Assembly: GCF_000208745.1 (NCBI RefSeq)
Contig: NC_030851.1
Location: 11,244,534-11,308,533, forward strand
DNA from: Theobroma cacao
Taxonomy: Eukaryota; Streptophyta; Magnoliopsida; Malvales; Malvaceae
Reading direction: 5' to 3'
DNA length: 64,000 bases
A program made the translations under genes and the position numbers. Shown in pieces: positions 1 to 12,545 of this stretch. The notes under the pieces were generated by a model. That model was not told the origin of the DNA. It did no database searches and saw only the letters and a program-made list of their open reading frames with translations. How positions within the stretch are numbered: position 1 is the stretch's first letter; the number at the start of each line of letters is the position of its first letter.

Positions 1-607
1 GTAAAACATGATATTCCCAGCTACTTTAAACTGTAAGCCTCAACTAAAAAAACTGACAATCTCCAAACCAACAAGCCTGATAGTAATAGAAAATAAACTA
101 TTAATTTAAGAGCTATTAACTTGGATCATCAGTACAATGAAATATAACAATAAAAATTTCAAAGTAGAACTGGTTTCTGACACCTACTTCTGGCTTTTAG
201 CAATTAAAACATGTATACCCTCGCCCTTCCACTAGGTTTTGTATTTATGTGCAATATGCATGAAACTAAAACATTTCTACACTGGTACTGTTTTTTACTT
301 CTATCAAGCTGAATACATTGCCCAAATCTAAGTTTGCAAGTTAGCTAAATGATGCACTCTAATCATGTTATGAGTACGTCATGAGCCATTAATACTTTGT
401 CCTGAAGCTCACATCACTTTTGCACCATTGGTTTTGCTCTAGCTCAACAATCTCTTCCCTCCATGCTAGAGGATAGCAATTCTTGCTAAGAATCTCCTGT
501 GCTATTAACAGCAAGGCAAGTTGCTCTTTTCAATATCATCCAGGTTCACACCACCAAAACAAGAAGTGTAACAATCCAAAATCATTAGCATTCTCAAATT
601 AGATTAC

Positions 608-3600
608 CTTAATAGAAATCGGTATCATGATGGAACATAGAAGCTCAAAACGAAGAGGAATGACCAATAGTTCATACCATGGACCTTCATATGGATATAG
701 CACATACCATTGCTGCAACAAGAGTACATCAACAAATTCAGCATTCTTATGAAGTTACCACACTGTGACAAATAAAATTGGGGGCAAGTGTAAAGCTTCA
801 TGATAAGATTAAGACCCAAGAACAAGAAAAATCTAGTTAACAATATGGCAAACCACAGGCATATATGGAGTAAAGGCAACTGAACAGCCAGATAATTTGA
901 AATAACAATACAGGTAGAAGCGTCAGAGATGGTATCTAAGGGAGGGCTGCCAACCCAGGCCTGTATGTCCAGCCTGACTCAGACCAGGCTTGGGCTTATG
1001 TTAATATAATATTTAATTTTAATTCTCAAATATATTTAATTTAATATTTTCATAATAAAATATTATGTAAATGAGCAGGCTGCACCCAGACCCAGCCCAT
1101 AAACATCTCTAAGTTACACACTCCAAAATAAAAGGCTTAGAGAAATTCAGACTGCTTAGTAAAAAGAGTACCCTGCCTGGCATATATGAAATCTTTTATG
1201 CATATAATTTTCATCCTTGGGCCATGCAGATCTTATGCCATGATCCAACTTTAAGTTCATTCCTTTGAAAAGAGCCAGGGTCAACTTCAACGATAGCAGT
1301 AAAAAAAGGTCCTTTCAAGGGGTCAAAATATGAGGCAATATTAACATAGATAAAAACAGATATAAGACTTTCCAAGTTAGTCATTTTTGTGTAACTACAA
1401 ATTCTCTATAATTATAAGGAGAAGACTAATATAGATTCCTATTAAGTTGAAAAGCATAAAGTTCATGCAGATTCCTATTGAGTTTGGTTGAAAAGGAAAC
1501 AAACATAATGATTAAGTATATGGTTAATAATGATAATAACTAGATGAGAAACTCAAGCTACAAGTTGCAATCTCTGACAACCTTTCTTGCTTCTGTATCC
1601 TTCCACACATTCCCAGCAATACCAAGAACCATAACAACCACTATCTGGAAAACGAATATGGCCCCAGTTAACTTGTCGATCATGGCATCCATGGCTGTTA
1701 ACTTTGGCTCAGGTATGCCCCTACTCATACCCAACTTAGTTTCATTTCCTGAAATGGAACATATAATTCAAAAATTCCAGGACAGATGTCAACTCTAACA
1801 GAATGATAAATGAAGCCACAGCACACATTGGATGAACTAATAGATCACAAAAATAATTTTTTCAAAAACACAGTGTAGAAAACTCAGGAAGCCAATTGAG
1901 AGAACAAAACAGTACAGAAACAGTCACAACATAATTCAAAAAGTTAAATAGCAAACAAGTTTCAGAAAGTGTATAGAATGAAATAAAATAAAAAGAAAAG
2001 CTATCACATGATCAATGCATCTGCCAAAATCTCATTGCCTAGCCCACCAATGTGGTGTTAAGTCAGGTTAAAAGCAAAGAATGAGTGCATGAACAAAGAA
2101 GCTTGTAATAGATTAAAGAAAATGAATGTGAGGTAAAATGTGCATGTAAAACAAACATACTAACCAATATAGAGAGAAAATGCAAAATAAGATTCTGCTA
2201 CATCCAAGGATCTTTGCATGTAACACTGTCAAAGTTATGATTTCTAGAAGCTAAAATCTCCTCATAAAATGATTGAATACTAGATGAAGCTTATTTACCA
2301 CTGCTCATCAGAGAACCCACCAGGAAAAATGACTAAAATACCATCATATGTTTCAGCCTTCAATCCCAATGTGAGAACAGCCAGAACACGTTGAAAATTG
2401 TTCTGTAACCTGCTTCTACATGTTCATAAATACTAAGAAGTTCTTGCAACTAAAAATCACGAGTCTCAATACAATGTATATATTTTCCTCAGAGATAGGG
2501 TTATCATGAATCACCCATCAAATGAATATGTTCTGCTTACCGATTTTCCTCTGTAACCATGTTCACATTAATTTATGACCTAGTCTTCTACATCTCACCC
2601 TTTCTCATCATTCTTTAGCTTCTTCATATACCATGCTTTAGACATTAAGGGGAAGAGGATGAATAATACAGAAGAATGATACAATGATAATATGATTTAT
2701 TTGTGACCTTTATATTTCATAACATAGGAACTTGCCTGTGTATACAGCTACTCCACAAGCCCATTCTGTGTTCCTTAAGTAGCATGACTGAAGAATTGTG
2801 TTTTTTATGGTTAAAGGACATACATCATTATCAATAAATGGAGGAAACAGACGCAGATTAGCATCAAATCTTCTAATATCTTTATCTGGATTTGGACACT
2901 CAATAACACCCTGAAAAAGAAGATAGAACATGTAAAGATCACAAATACACGTACATTAGTGTGCATCTAAAACACACAACAATTTTGAATTTATGGTACT
3001 TAAAAGAAATCTTGCCTTGATTTTATGAAGCAATTCAAAATCTATTCCCATGCAAGCAGAGGGTATTACCCTTGTCTTCAGATCAGTTTCACCGTCAAGT
3101 GCAGCAGTCTGCAAGACAATTTGTACCGTCAGGTGATGTAAAAAAATAAAACATACCTTTTATATATACAACATGAGCATTCTTAACAATTTTATATGTT
3201 AAGGCTCTTATCTTCCTTTTTTTTTTTTTTTCTGAAAGGCAAGGCTCTTCTCTTCTTTACATGAAGACCTAGGCTTCATCCAAGTTCCTATTCATTGCTA
3301 ATAAGAGTCTGAATGTGTGCATTATAATCCAACAATCTTCCAAATGAATTCAACCCACTCAGACTTATTAAAAAAATTGAAACAAAATCATAGCCTGATT
3401 TAGATTTTCTTATATCTGAAATGCTAACAAAGTCGGAGTACAAAAGGTACCCATATCTATTCATGCAATCAAACAGAACTTTTCCAACAGAAGCGCTCTC
3501 TCAAGTTCACATAAATGTGTTGTTATCCAAATTATCGGTGTCCTTTCCTGCCCACACTGATACTTCAACCATGCATATATATTTACAATTACAACATTTT

Positions 3601-4745
3601 ACAATTTTTACTAAGAGTCACATATTCACCTCCACATAGCAAAGGCCTTGAGGATCAGAGGTACCAATTAAAACAAGATCACATGGCACCTCATCATTCT
3701 CACGAAGCCATACTATATTACCAACATGAATATCCTGGGCTTGGACCTGCAAATCATTGTCACGATCACAAATGAAAAAAAAGAGAGAGCAAACAGTTAG
3801 TTTTACAAAGTTTAAAAGGAAAAAAGACAGTAAGTAAATCCTTAATCAAGAGATCAGTCAACCTGAAAATAAAAAAATAAAAAAATAAACAGATACATGC
3901 AATTTCTGTTGATTTATGCTAACAAATTCAAATTACATAAGTTTTCTAATAATTACACAAAAGAACCAAAAGAACATTAGAAATTTCCCTTACATGTTTT
4001 TTGATGCCCTGCCTAACAACCCAGACTTCTTTCTCATTTGCTTTCTTGTCTGACAAATATCGATTGTAGTCATCCCATGCTTCTTTTGATGCAGAGACTG
4101 CAAATATAAAAATTAGCGGGCCCCATGTACTGGCAGGATTTACTGGAGTAATTAGTGACCATAACTGAAGGCAAGCAATCAATAAGAAATACTGGTTCAT
4201 GAACCGGCTGAAATGAGAAGCAATAGACATATTAGCAACAGTCAGTGAGACCATCAGGGAAAAGAAAAGAAACAGTGGGTGAGACTGAGAAATGCATAAT
4301 TGATATAAACTTTCAAGTAGAAAAAAGATTGATATCTCAGCCCAAATACATTATCATGCACCATTGATTAATGAATCAGAAAATACATTGAATACCACAT
4401 AAGAGTCTCTAAATGGGACCACTCAATCATGTTATGCAGCCATGCTTAAAAGAATAAACAATTAGTCAGGCAGCAACTATGATCGTTGAATGTAGAAAAG
4501 ATCTTCATTGCAAAAATGATGAGCATAGTTCTACTTACATAACCAAGGGAACCCAATATATAATCAAATCCAGATTATTAAACTAATCTCCAATTGAAAA
4601 CAAAACTCTATAGGGTATACCTGAACTGCTCCCATAAATTTTTTGGGAGGAAGTTCAATACAGTGTATTTTCTGTTAGAAATTTGGTTATCGCAGTAAAG
4701 TTCTTGTAAAGATTCATCATCATTGATGTAAACATATCGCTTCAT
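608..4745 (-). CDS. ALA2: P4-type ATPase (phospholipid flippase), ALA2-like, 5' half
   Basis: Partial spliced gene reading leftwards. Coding exons: 4745-4621, 4207-3994, 3746-3630, 3108-3016, 2910-2736, 1748-1582 and 712-608. They sum to 996 nt (332 codons) with phase kept at every junction. The protein starts [10 protein letters not shown]. It carries the family's N-terminal [10 protein letters not shown] and [14 protein letters not shown] segments (first transmembrane hairpin), the actuator-domain DGET motif ([13 protein letters not shown]), [10 protein letters not shown], and a third membrane segment around [15 protein letters not shown]. The order and wording match plant phospholipid-transporting ATPase 2, which flips lipids to the cytosolic leaflet with ALIS/CDC50 partners (family knowledge). 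The DKTGT phosphorylation site and all later exons lie beyond position 1. The start has a good context (ACAATGA). Introns 4 and 5 begin with GC, not GT. Confident assignment; whether the remaining exons are intact cannot be seen. Confidence 0.95.
936..1116. mobile_element. MITE-like insertion in intron 6 of the ALA2-like gene
   Basis: A block of about 180 bp has GC-rich ends (AGGCTTGGGCTT near the left end, AGCCCATAAACATCTCTAA on the right) around an AT-rich core. The right end, read inverted (TTAGAGATGTTTATGGGC), looks like the ends of small plant hAT-type elements. No target duplication could be matched, so boundaries are approximate. Confidence 0.4.
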
Positions 4746-4835
4746 TGTTGCCTTAAAAGCAATCAATGGCAACTCTCAGGTTACACCCCAAGTTCATTAC
4801 AGAGCTGAACAACAGCAAGGAGCCCAGTCAAATAA

Positions 4836-5340
4836 CCTGAAATAGAAAAAAAAAAAACAAAAATTAAAATATTGGCAAGTAGCAACAATTTCATGATAAT
4901 TTTTCCTTTCTATTTTTCTTCTAATTGGAACATGACAGAGAAAACAAATAAAATACTATAGATTCAGCTCATAAATTACTCATCACATCGTAGAATCTTC
5001 ATTCAATTACTTGGAATGAAGATTTAAATAAATAAATAAAGATAACAGACAAGATCAAGAAATATCAAATTATGCATCACGGCGTCAATTAGTTCTATCA
5101 ATGAACCGTCAGATAAAATTTAAATCTTGATTAAACCGTTACTACAAAATTGCAAAGAAATTCAACCGGCCTTTTGCGTACGGTTATTTGGCATCCTAGA
5201 TTTTGAATCTTGATTTGAAATGTTAGCTGAAATGATTGATAGATCGTACCTTTTCTTTAATTTCTTGTTGATGTTTTTCTCTTCTTCCTTCTTCTTCTTC
5301 CCCGGGCTGGGTCCTCCGTCTCTCGGTTTCGCTATTTTGC
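4836..5340 (-). other. 5' leader of the ALA2-like gene with a 5'-UTR intron
   Basis: On the minus strand a GA-rich leader (about 5340-5251) ends in a good donor, AAAAG/GTACG, at 5250/5249. A T-rich tract followed by CAG at 4837 makes a matching acceptor. This gives a 413-bp leader intron, and the second leader exon (4836-4746) runs into the ATG at 4745. The purine-rich leader and intron are seen directly; that they are transcribed is inference. No clear TATA box is seen at 5340-5480. Confidence 0.6.
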
Positions 5341-6235
5341 TTTGAAAGAAACAAAAAAAAAAAGGGAAGTTGTTGCGTGTATACGTTTCTATTGTTTGAG
5401 TTTTGTGGATCTACTGTCCTCCGTCGTATAATTGTAAATTACCCCTCATAGCATGATGGTAACGATTTTTATCAACCTCGGCTTAAACAAAGTTGGATAA
5501 ATTATTGGAAATGGAAAAGAGAAGTCATGTTGATGAAAATGGTAGCAAGAAGGTTATCTGTACCTATGAATAAATGCATATTGTATTGTAACATATTAGG
5601 TAAAGGTGTGTCCACAGTCAAAACTCAAGGAATAATGGAATATCCGTTTTGACTAAGCCAAACACACCCTTTGGTCCTTTCCATCACTGATCAACGGCAA
5701 CTGTTCCTTTCTTGAGGGATAAGGACATGAGATTGTGATAAAGAAAGGTGGTATAACTCATAGATGAAACGAATTTAATTTTCTTGAACCAATTTTTTTT
5801 TTTTAAAAAAGGCAGAATTAGATTCATTTTATAAAAACAAAAAAATTCACATGCCTTTGCAGATCAAGAACAGTAGAAGGACAAAATATACTTGCTGCAA
5901 AACACACCACAAAAGCCCCACAACCATAAATACACATCCCGCCCCACACGGAGGTTAGCATGACCTCCAACATCCTTGGCCATTGGTGCAATACATAGCT
6001 CAAAATAAAAGCATCCACCCCTATAAAGAATCCTCACTCACATTTGTATTCACAAAAGAAGAACCCCATACAATACATACCCCCAATCTGCACATAAAAA
6101 TCACAGTCTAAACAAACTTGTCAAAAATCCACAGTATCACAAGCATCACAAACATACCAGCACCAAAGCTCATTTACTTGGCATCACAAACTCTTTTCAT
6201 TCCTCTACACAAAACATAAAAGACAAAGATATATG
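5341..6235. other. Intergenic, no gene seen
   Basis: Upstream flank of the flippase gene. It is AT-rich, with an A-run at about 5350 and a T/A-run at 5793-5810. The only open frame (about 64 codons, minus, 5824-6018) has no recognisable domain and lies next to a transposon, so it is not called as a gene. Confidence 0.5.
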
Positions 6236-7930
6236 TGTTGGTATATGCCCTTGAGTCAATTGAATTGGTCAAGAAATATATATTATCATTTAATGTATAC
6301 TTAATCATATAGCTATATGTGATAGAGGTTTTTCTTCATGTTAGTGCAATAATAATGAGTTATTAAGTACTAATTGGATGAAGCTTATGAAATATAAATG
6401 CCTTGTTAGAGAATTGTAAAGTTGTTACAATTATGATATCACTATGTATCAAAGCCATGCTTCTAAAATTATTCTTGTTCATTGTATTGTCAATACAGGG
6501 CATTGACAATGCTCAAAGACTAGTACATGTTAAGCCTCCTTACTTGAGAAGTAAGCAATCGATCTCATAAATTGAAATATATGGGATACTTAAGGATAAC
6601 ATGTAAGTACTTGTTAAAAAACAAGTTCATTGAACATGACTCGTAATGAGAACTTCATTTGGTATTTCATGCAAGTGTTTGTAGAAAATGTTCTCATGTG
6701 ATAGTCGTGCAACTAGTCCTCAGACTTGAGACACCAAGTCATATTTTGTGGGGAATGATATATTTTGATTTCACCTCTACAGGTTTGGAAGTGACCAGAT
6801 GCCTAAACAAGGTGTTTTTGGATATACCATGAAACGTGTGAAGGTGAATGAATGGTCAAGAGAGGATTCATCACCCCAAGTGATATGAAGGGATGTATCT
6901 CACTTGTTCTCAATTCTTGATTAACTTGTATAAAGTCTTTGGCCAAAGCATGATAAATTTGAGGAAAGTTAGTTTTCTAAATTCATAAGGTTAGTCATGA
7001 ATTATGAGAACTGATATGGAATGTCATAAGTGGCAACTGAGCTATGCTTAATGACATATCCGGGATGTTTGATGAAATGACCGTATTGCACTGAGATGCT
7101 TATCACTGAAGGACTTTGTCAAATTCTTTAATTAACTCTCTAACATTTTGGTGGTCATGATGTATTGCTAGATGCCGCCATGATCTATAAATATAAATCA
7201 ATTGTCAAATTGATATTTGACTAGAATTTATATTTATTGCCAACATGTTAGAAGCTTAATGGGTCACACACATTAAGTGACATAATTAAGATTAAATAAG
7301 GATAATTAATTAAGTTGAACTTAATTATAATAGATCAAAATAAAAGTGAGAAATTAATTAAATTCACAGAGACTTAATTAAATTAAAATACAATTGTTAT
7401 ATTTAGGGTTACAACTTAGTTTGGCTATATAAATATATTATGTTAGTAAACTAAAACTTTAAGCCTCCAACCACTTCTCAGTTGTTTCATAAAATAAGAA
7501 AAAAAATAATTTTCTTTGTTTGACAAAAATAAGATTCGACAAGAATTTTTTAGTCCTTTTTGTTTTAGAAACAAAACTTTCTAGCTCAAGTAAAAAATCA
7601 TACCTTTGAGAAGATCTTATTCGATCACTGTGTGGATTACTATTAGAGGTCAAACTCTTGGATGGCTGAAAATTTGACAAATCCCACAGGTGAAGAAGCA
7701 AAGATTTTGATTTAATTGGCTCTTGATTACGATATCTAAAGCATGGTATGTAATTCTTAAACTTATAAATGTTCATAACTAATTTGAAAATTACATGAAA
7801 AACACAGAAATTGATCTTATAGGATTCGGCTGTTTTCTGATTAAATGCTAGTTTATTATTCCGCTGCCTTTGTTTGATGTTTTAATTTATTGATTATTTT
7901 CATATTTGAGCATGAGGTCGAATCCCAACA
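6236..7930 (+). repeat. Copia-type 5' LTR
   Basis: Starts TGTTGG and ends CCAACA, the usual inverted termini, and is followed one base later by a tRNA-iMet primer site. A TATA box (TATATAAATA, 7426-7435) lies on the plus strand. Length is 1,695 bp. A diverged relative occurs at about 9290-10405, matching around GATTCATCACCCCAAG and GTGGTCATGATG. No target duplication could be checked because the partner LTR is 5'-truncated. Confidence 0.85.
7426..7435 (+). promoter_or_regulatory. TATA box of the Copia LTR
   Basis: TATATAAATA inside the LTR, about 500 bp before its 3' end and on the sense strand defined by the primer site. The related LTR copy has TATAAAAG at the equivalent place (9941-9948). 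Confidence 0.6.
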
Positions 7931-7931
7931 A

Positions 7932-7943
7932 TGGTATCAGAGC
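7932..7943 (+). other. Primer-binding site, tRNA-iMet
   Basis: TGGTATCAGAGC, the exact complement of the 3' end of plant initiator tRNA-Met, one base after the LTR end. It fixes the element's orientation as plus. Confidence 0.9.
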
Positions 7944-8543
7944 TTTTGTTTGATGTTTTCATGTAATATGCATGCTTGATTCTTGGTGATAATCAATAAG
8001 ATCGATTTGTGTGTTAATTTGATATATATCAATTTTAAAGGATTTTTTTAAAATTTGTTTTTCTACTTTAATTCAAATCTAGACAGCATATAATTAATTC
8101 ATTAAGACATATTTTAAAAGGTTTAAAATCATGTTTAGTTGAAGAATTAATGAATAGATTAAAAGGCTTACAAAGTCAAGTTAAAACCAAATAGTTTTGA
8201 GGTGTTTTGGAGACTAATGTGCCGATTTCTTTTTACTGATATTGGATAAGTGTTATGAGCAGGTTTTAATTGTTAAAAATTAGTTTTATCAAATTAAATT
8301 ACTACATGTTTTGGCTAAACTTGATTTAGTATGAAAAAGGTTCATAAAAATCATATTTTCGAGTTCTAAAACAACAAAGATTCATTGTAGAAAATTTTAG
8401 ACAGTTATGATCGGTTTTGGTGGCTTAATTCTTCATGAATTTTGTGTTTAATTGTTAAATACACTTGTTGGAAATTTTTAGCAACTTGTTCATGAGTTTG
8501 ACTCATGATTTATAGAGTTTTAAGAGAACTTAAATGCCATATA

Positions 8544-8840
8544 TTTTAATTTTGGGTGATTCATAAAAAATAGAAAATTGTTTTCTACTTTAAAAGTAAT
8601 TCCTAAAATTAAGGATAGAATTTTAATTTTGGGTGATTCATAAAAAATAGAAAATTATTTTCTACTTTAAAAGTAATTCCTAAAATTAAGGATAGAATTT
8701 TAATTTTGGGTGATTCATACAAAATAGGAAATTGTTTTCTACTTTAAACATAATTCATAAAATTAAGGATAGTATCTTAATTTGGAAAATTCATAGGAAA
8801 TAGTTTCCTATTTTAGAAGAAATTACTAAAATTATGTGAT
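8544..8840. repeat. 77-bp tandem repeat, about four units
   Basis: Units begin at 8544, 8621, 8698 and about 8773. Each opens TTTTAATTTTGGGTGATTCA and continues with a run ending CCTAAAATTAAGGATAG. Units 1 and 2 are nearly identical, unit 3 has a few changes and unit 4 is clearly diverged. It sits in the non-coding internal part of the element that starts at 6236. Confidence 0.9.
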
Positions 8841-9289
8841 AGTATTGAACTTTCCTTAAAATTTTGGTTTGACTACAAGTTTTCAAAAATTTGTTAAGTC
8901 ACCATTTAGATAAGTTGAACAACATACAATTTAGGAAATAATCCATGTTCTAAATGTTAGAAATTAAAATGTTATCTTAAATATATTTTAGGAAGTTTAC
9001 CTAAAATAAAGAGGTTTCCAAGATTAAAAGGAGTTTTAATTATGGAAAGAATTAAAATGGAAAGTCTTAAAAAGGAAAATTTTATTTCAATGAATTTCTA
9101 ATAAAACATAAGAAGTAAAAGGTTTACTTTAAGTTTTGAAAATGGGAATTTCTTAAACACTAAATTGAAATAAAACAATACCAAATAATTTGATTTTAGC
9201 ACTTTAAGTGAATTAATTGATGCGTTTCTCAAATAACACACAAGATCACCAAGTGATATTGAGCTTGCATTTATTTCTTGCATTTTAGA

Positions 9290-10405
9290 TATAATATGAA
9301 GTATGTGAAGGCAAATTAGTGGTCCAGATAGGAATCATTATCCCAAGTAATTCAAGGGGAAATATCTCATCATTTTTTGATTGATATTAACTTAATCAAA
9401 TCCTTGGCCAAGGTGATTAGGAGATTGTGAAATAAATTTCATAAGTTTCTACAAAACTAATGATCTAATTGCAGAAACAAATATAGAGGTTAATAAGAGT
9501 AGACACTACACCAACCTCTTATCATTTTCGAAATATATGATGAGGAAATGAATTACACTAATAGACTATACATTGAAAAGTTATCAAAGAATCCTTTGAC
9601 TCTCCTAATAATTAGGTGGCCATGATGCATTACTAGATGTCAATCTTGGTATATTAAATTGAATTAGTTAATTTAAATTGAATGTGATTCATTTAAATTA
9701 ATTAATTAATAAAATTATAATTCAATTCCATTGTCAACATGTTAAAAACCTAATAGGTCATACACAAAAGGTTTCAATATGGATTAAATTGAAAGTGTGA
9801 TGATTTAAGTTAGACTTAAATCATATACTAGGTTTTAAGGGACCTAATTAAAATAGTTTAACTAGGCATTAGTTCAATATTATAAATGTTATAATATTGA
9901 AGAGCTTATTTTGCAAATTTAATAAGTTGAAAAACCTAGATATAAAAGTCACTTTACAACCACTCTTTTCTAAGTCATTTTTTTTTTTAGAAAAAACAAA
10001 CAAAAAACTGAGTTTTCTTTATGAGCCATCACCTTTGAGAGGAATTGAAAGGAACTTCTTTTTGGTTCTCAGATAGAAATCAAAAAAGAAAAGAGGACAA
10101 AATGTTGTCCACTTGCTAGCACAAGTCCATAGTTGAAAACAGTCTCCTTGGTGAAGGTTCCATTGTAATCGTGTGTGCAACATTAGAGGCCAAGCAATTG
10201 ATTGACTAGAATTCTTTCATACTCAAAAGTGTGCATGGTTTATCAACATCAAGAGGAGCCGTTTGATTACAATAACAATTGACAAATGTAACACCTTTTT
10301 TTCTGATTTTTCTATGGTGTTCTTTGTTTGCTCAAAACTCCAAAGTGATTTAAGGTAAGACACATGATTTCAATTTTTAGTTTTATCTTGATTATTCCAC
10401 TACGT
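9290..10405 (+). repeat. Diverged, 5'-truncated Copia LTR related to 6236-7930
   Basis: Shares ordered blocks with the LTR at 6236: the GTGAAGG...CCCAAGTAATTCAAGGG block, the GGTGGCCATGATGCATTACTAGATG block, the TATA region and a 3' stretch with ATTAGAGGCCAAGCAATTG. The first ~600 bp of the LTR are missing, and many substitutions show it is old or from a sister family. Boundaries are approximate. Confidence 0.6.
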
Positions 10406-10407
10406 TG

Positions 10408-12545
10408 TATGATGATCATACCATTCCTAGCACTCACACACCTTAACATCATAGCTTTGTTGAGAAAAGACATAGGCACATTGTAGAAACCAGACTAACC
10501 CTACTTCATGCTATTTCCATGCCCTTATGTATTTGGTCACATGCTTTTCAAGCTGCAACTTATTTGATTAATATACTTCCCACTCCTCTTTTACATCACA
10601 AGTCGCCTTTTGAGGCTTTATTCAATTCCCTTCTTAACTATAATAAATTAAAGGTTTTTGGTTACTCGTGTTACCTTGGGCTCAAGCCTTATAATCACCA
10701 TAAGCTATAGTCAAAATCCAAGCCATATGTATTCTTAAGTATTCCACAAATCAAAGTGCCCTTAAATATCATGATCCGACTACCAAAAGAATACTTGTGT
10801 CTCGACATGTCATTTTTCATGAAAATTCCTTTCCTTTTTCATCTACCACCACTACATACTCTAATAACATAAACTTATGTCATGATAGCAGTTCCCTTGT
10901 CGCCTTACAACCATCCACTCTTACCTCTTCAATAGCATTTATCATCGCACAAGCTCAAAGGAGTTGGCAAGTGTAAGCACTTCTCAAACCACTCAATCAA
11001 CTAGCCTCTTGCTTAATTCCTTCTTTAAGTATTACCTTTGTCCCTTCTACTCATAATTCAGATACACTTTCTCATAACACTACATAGGCACAAAGGACTT
11101 ATCCAATGGTCACACGATCACAAAATAATATATTTAAACCAAAAAAGGATTACATTACAACCAAACATCTGTTAATTCCTCCTTTGGAACGTAATACAGT
11201 CAAACAAGCCTTTAAGTTATCAAAATTGGCAGAATGCAATGACAGAGGAATTTAATGCACTAGTTAAAAACAACACTTGGTCCCTTGTTCCACCCTCATT
11301 TTCTATAAATATTATAGGCTGCAAATGGATTTTCAAAATTAAGAGAAAGTCAAATGGTTCTCTAAAGAGATACAAAACTAGATTAGTTGTAAACAATTTT
11401 CACTAAAAACCAAGCCTTCATTATCCTAGAATCAAACCTACAACTATTAAAATTGTATTGTGCATTGCGTTAGTTCAAGGATGACTAATCTAACAATTGG
11501 ACATTAATAATGCCTTTCTTCAAGCCACATTAAATGATGATGTTTATATGGCTCAACCCACAGGCTTTGTTGATAAAGATAAGCCCTTCAGTTTGCAAAT
11601 TGAACAAAGCAACATATGGCTTAAAACAAGCTCTAAGAGCTTGGTATAAAAAATTGAGCTCTTTTTTACTTTCATATGGTTTCAAGAATTCAGTCTCAGA
11701 CACCTTTTTATTCATCTTTGCCACAGATTCAACTTTAATCTATTTCTTAGTTTATATAGATCATCTATTAGTGACAAGTAACAATATAAAAGCTTTGCAT
11801 TAATTCCTTTAGCATCTAACTAATAAATTCTATTTAAAGGATCTTGAAAATCTCAGTTACTTTATTGGGATTGAAGTGATATTCACTTCTAATGGTATAT
11901 TTCTGTCACAATGAAAGCATATTCAAGATATCCTAGCCAAGTTTGACATGGAGAATGCAAAAACTGTCACCACTCCGATGGCCACCAACATAAAATTGCA
12001 GCTCAAAGATGGATTAGGTCTTACTAATGCAACAGATTATAGAAAACTCATTCGCACACCTCAATATTTATCTCTTACACGGCCAAACATTGCTTACTCC
12101 ATCAACAAACTATCACAATACATGCACTGTCCCATTTAAATGCACTAGTCAAGCTTAAAAAGAGTTCTTTGATACCTTAAAGGTAAACTGCATCATGGTC
12201 TCTTCTTAAAGAAACCTTTTTCTTTATAATTATTTGCTTTTAGTGATATAAATTGGGAAGGTAATTTAGCTGACAGATGCTCCACATCTACATATATAAT
12301 TTATCATGTAAGCAACCCAATCTCTTAAAAGTCTTTTAAACAAAGGACAATTGTACGATCCTCAACAAAAGCTGAGTACAAAGCCATTGCCCACACTACA
12401 GCTAAATTGATCTAGTTGCAAAATCTATTAACAAAATTGAAAATCCCATCACCTCAACCTCCACTACTTCACTATGATAATATAAGAGCTACATACTTGA
12501 GTGCCAATCTCATATTTCATTTGGACATTTTAGAGCACATAATGT
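10408..12545 (+). pseudogene. Decayed Copia polyprotein (integrase end, RT, RNase H)
   Basis: Frame-broken remnants run in Copia order. Integrase C-terminal part: HAFQAATYLINILPTPLLHH...SPFEALF, 10420-10710. RT start: NIIGCKWIFKIKRKSNGS, about 11305-11365. RT core: KLNKATYGLKQALRAWYK, then YIDHLLVTSNN, where the usual YVDD catalytic box reads YIDH (11534-11803). RT C-terminal part: TPMATNIKLQL...RPNIAYSINKLSQYMH (11948-12139). RNase H scraps end near FHLDILEHIM. Many stops and frameshifts mean it is dead. No LTR can be paired with it with confidence; the LTR fragment just upstream may belong to another copy. Confidence 0.85.

Noticed and set aside
1..607. Next flippase exon (after exon 7) inside the window
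   Set aside because: The expected following protein segment could not be found in 1-607 on the minus strand. It presumably lies beyond the left edge.
1544..1798. 84-codon plus-strand frame
   Set aside because: Antisense of flippase exon 6.
3421..3775. Plus-strand frames of 72 and 86 codons
   Set aside because: Antisense of flippase exon 3 and its flanking introns.
5824..6018. 64-codon minus-strand frame, Cys- and Val-rich
   Set aside because: No start context, domain or conservation argument, and it lies beside a transposon.
10408..12545. Possible host gene encoding an RT-like protein
   Set aside because: Frame-broken Copia domains in standard order with a changed catalytic box; a dead transposon.
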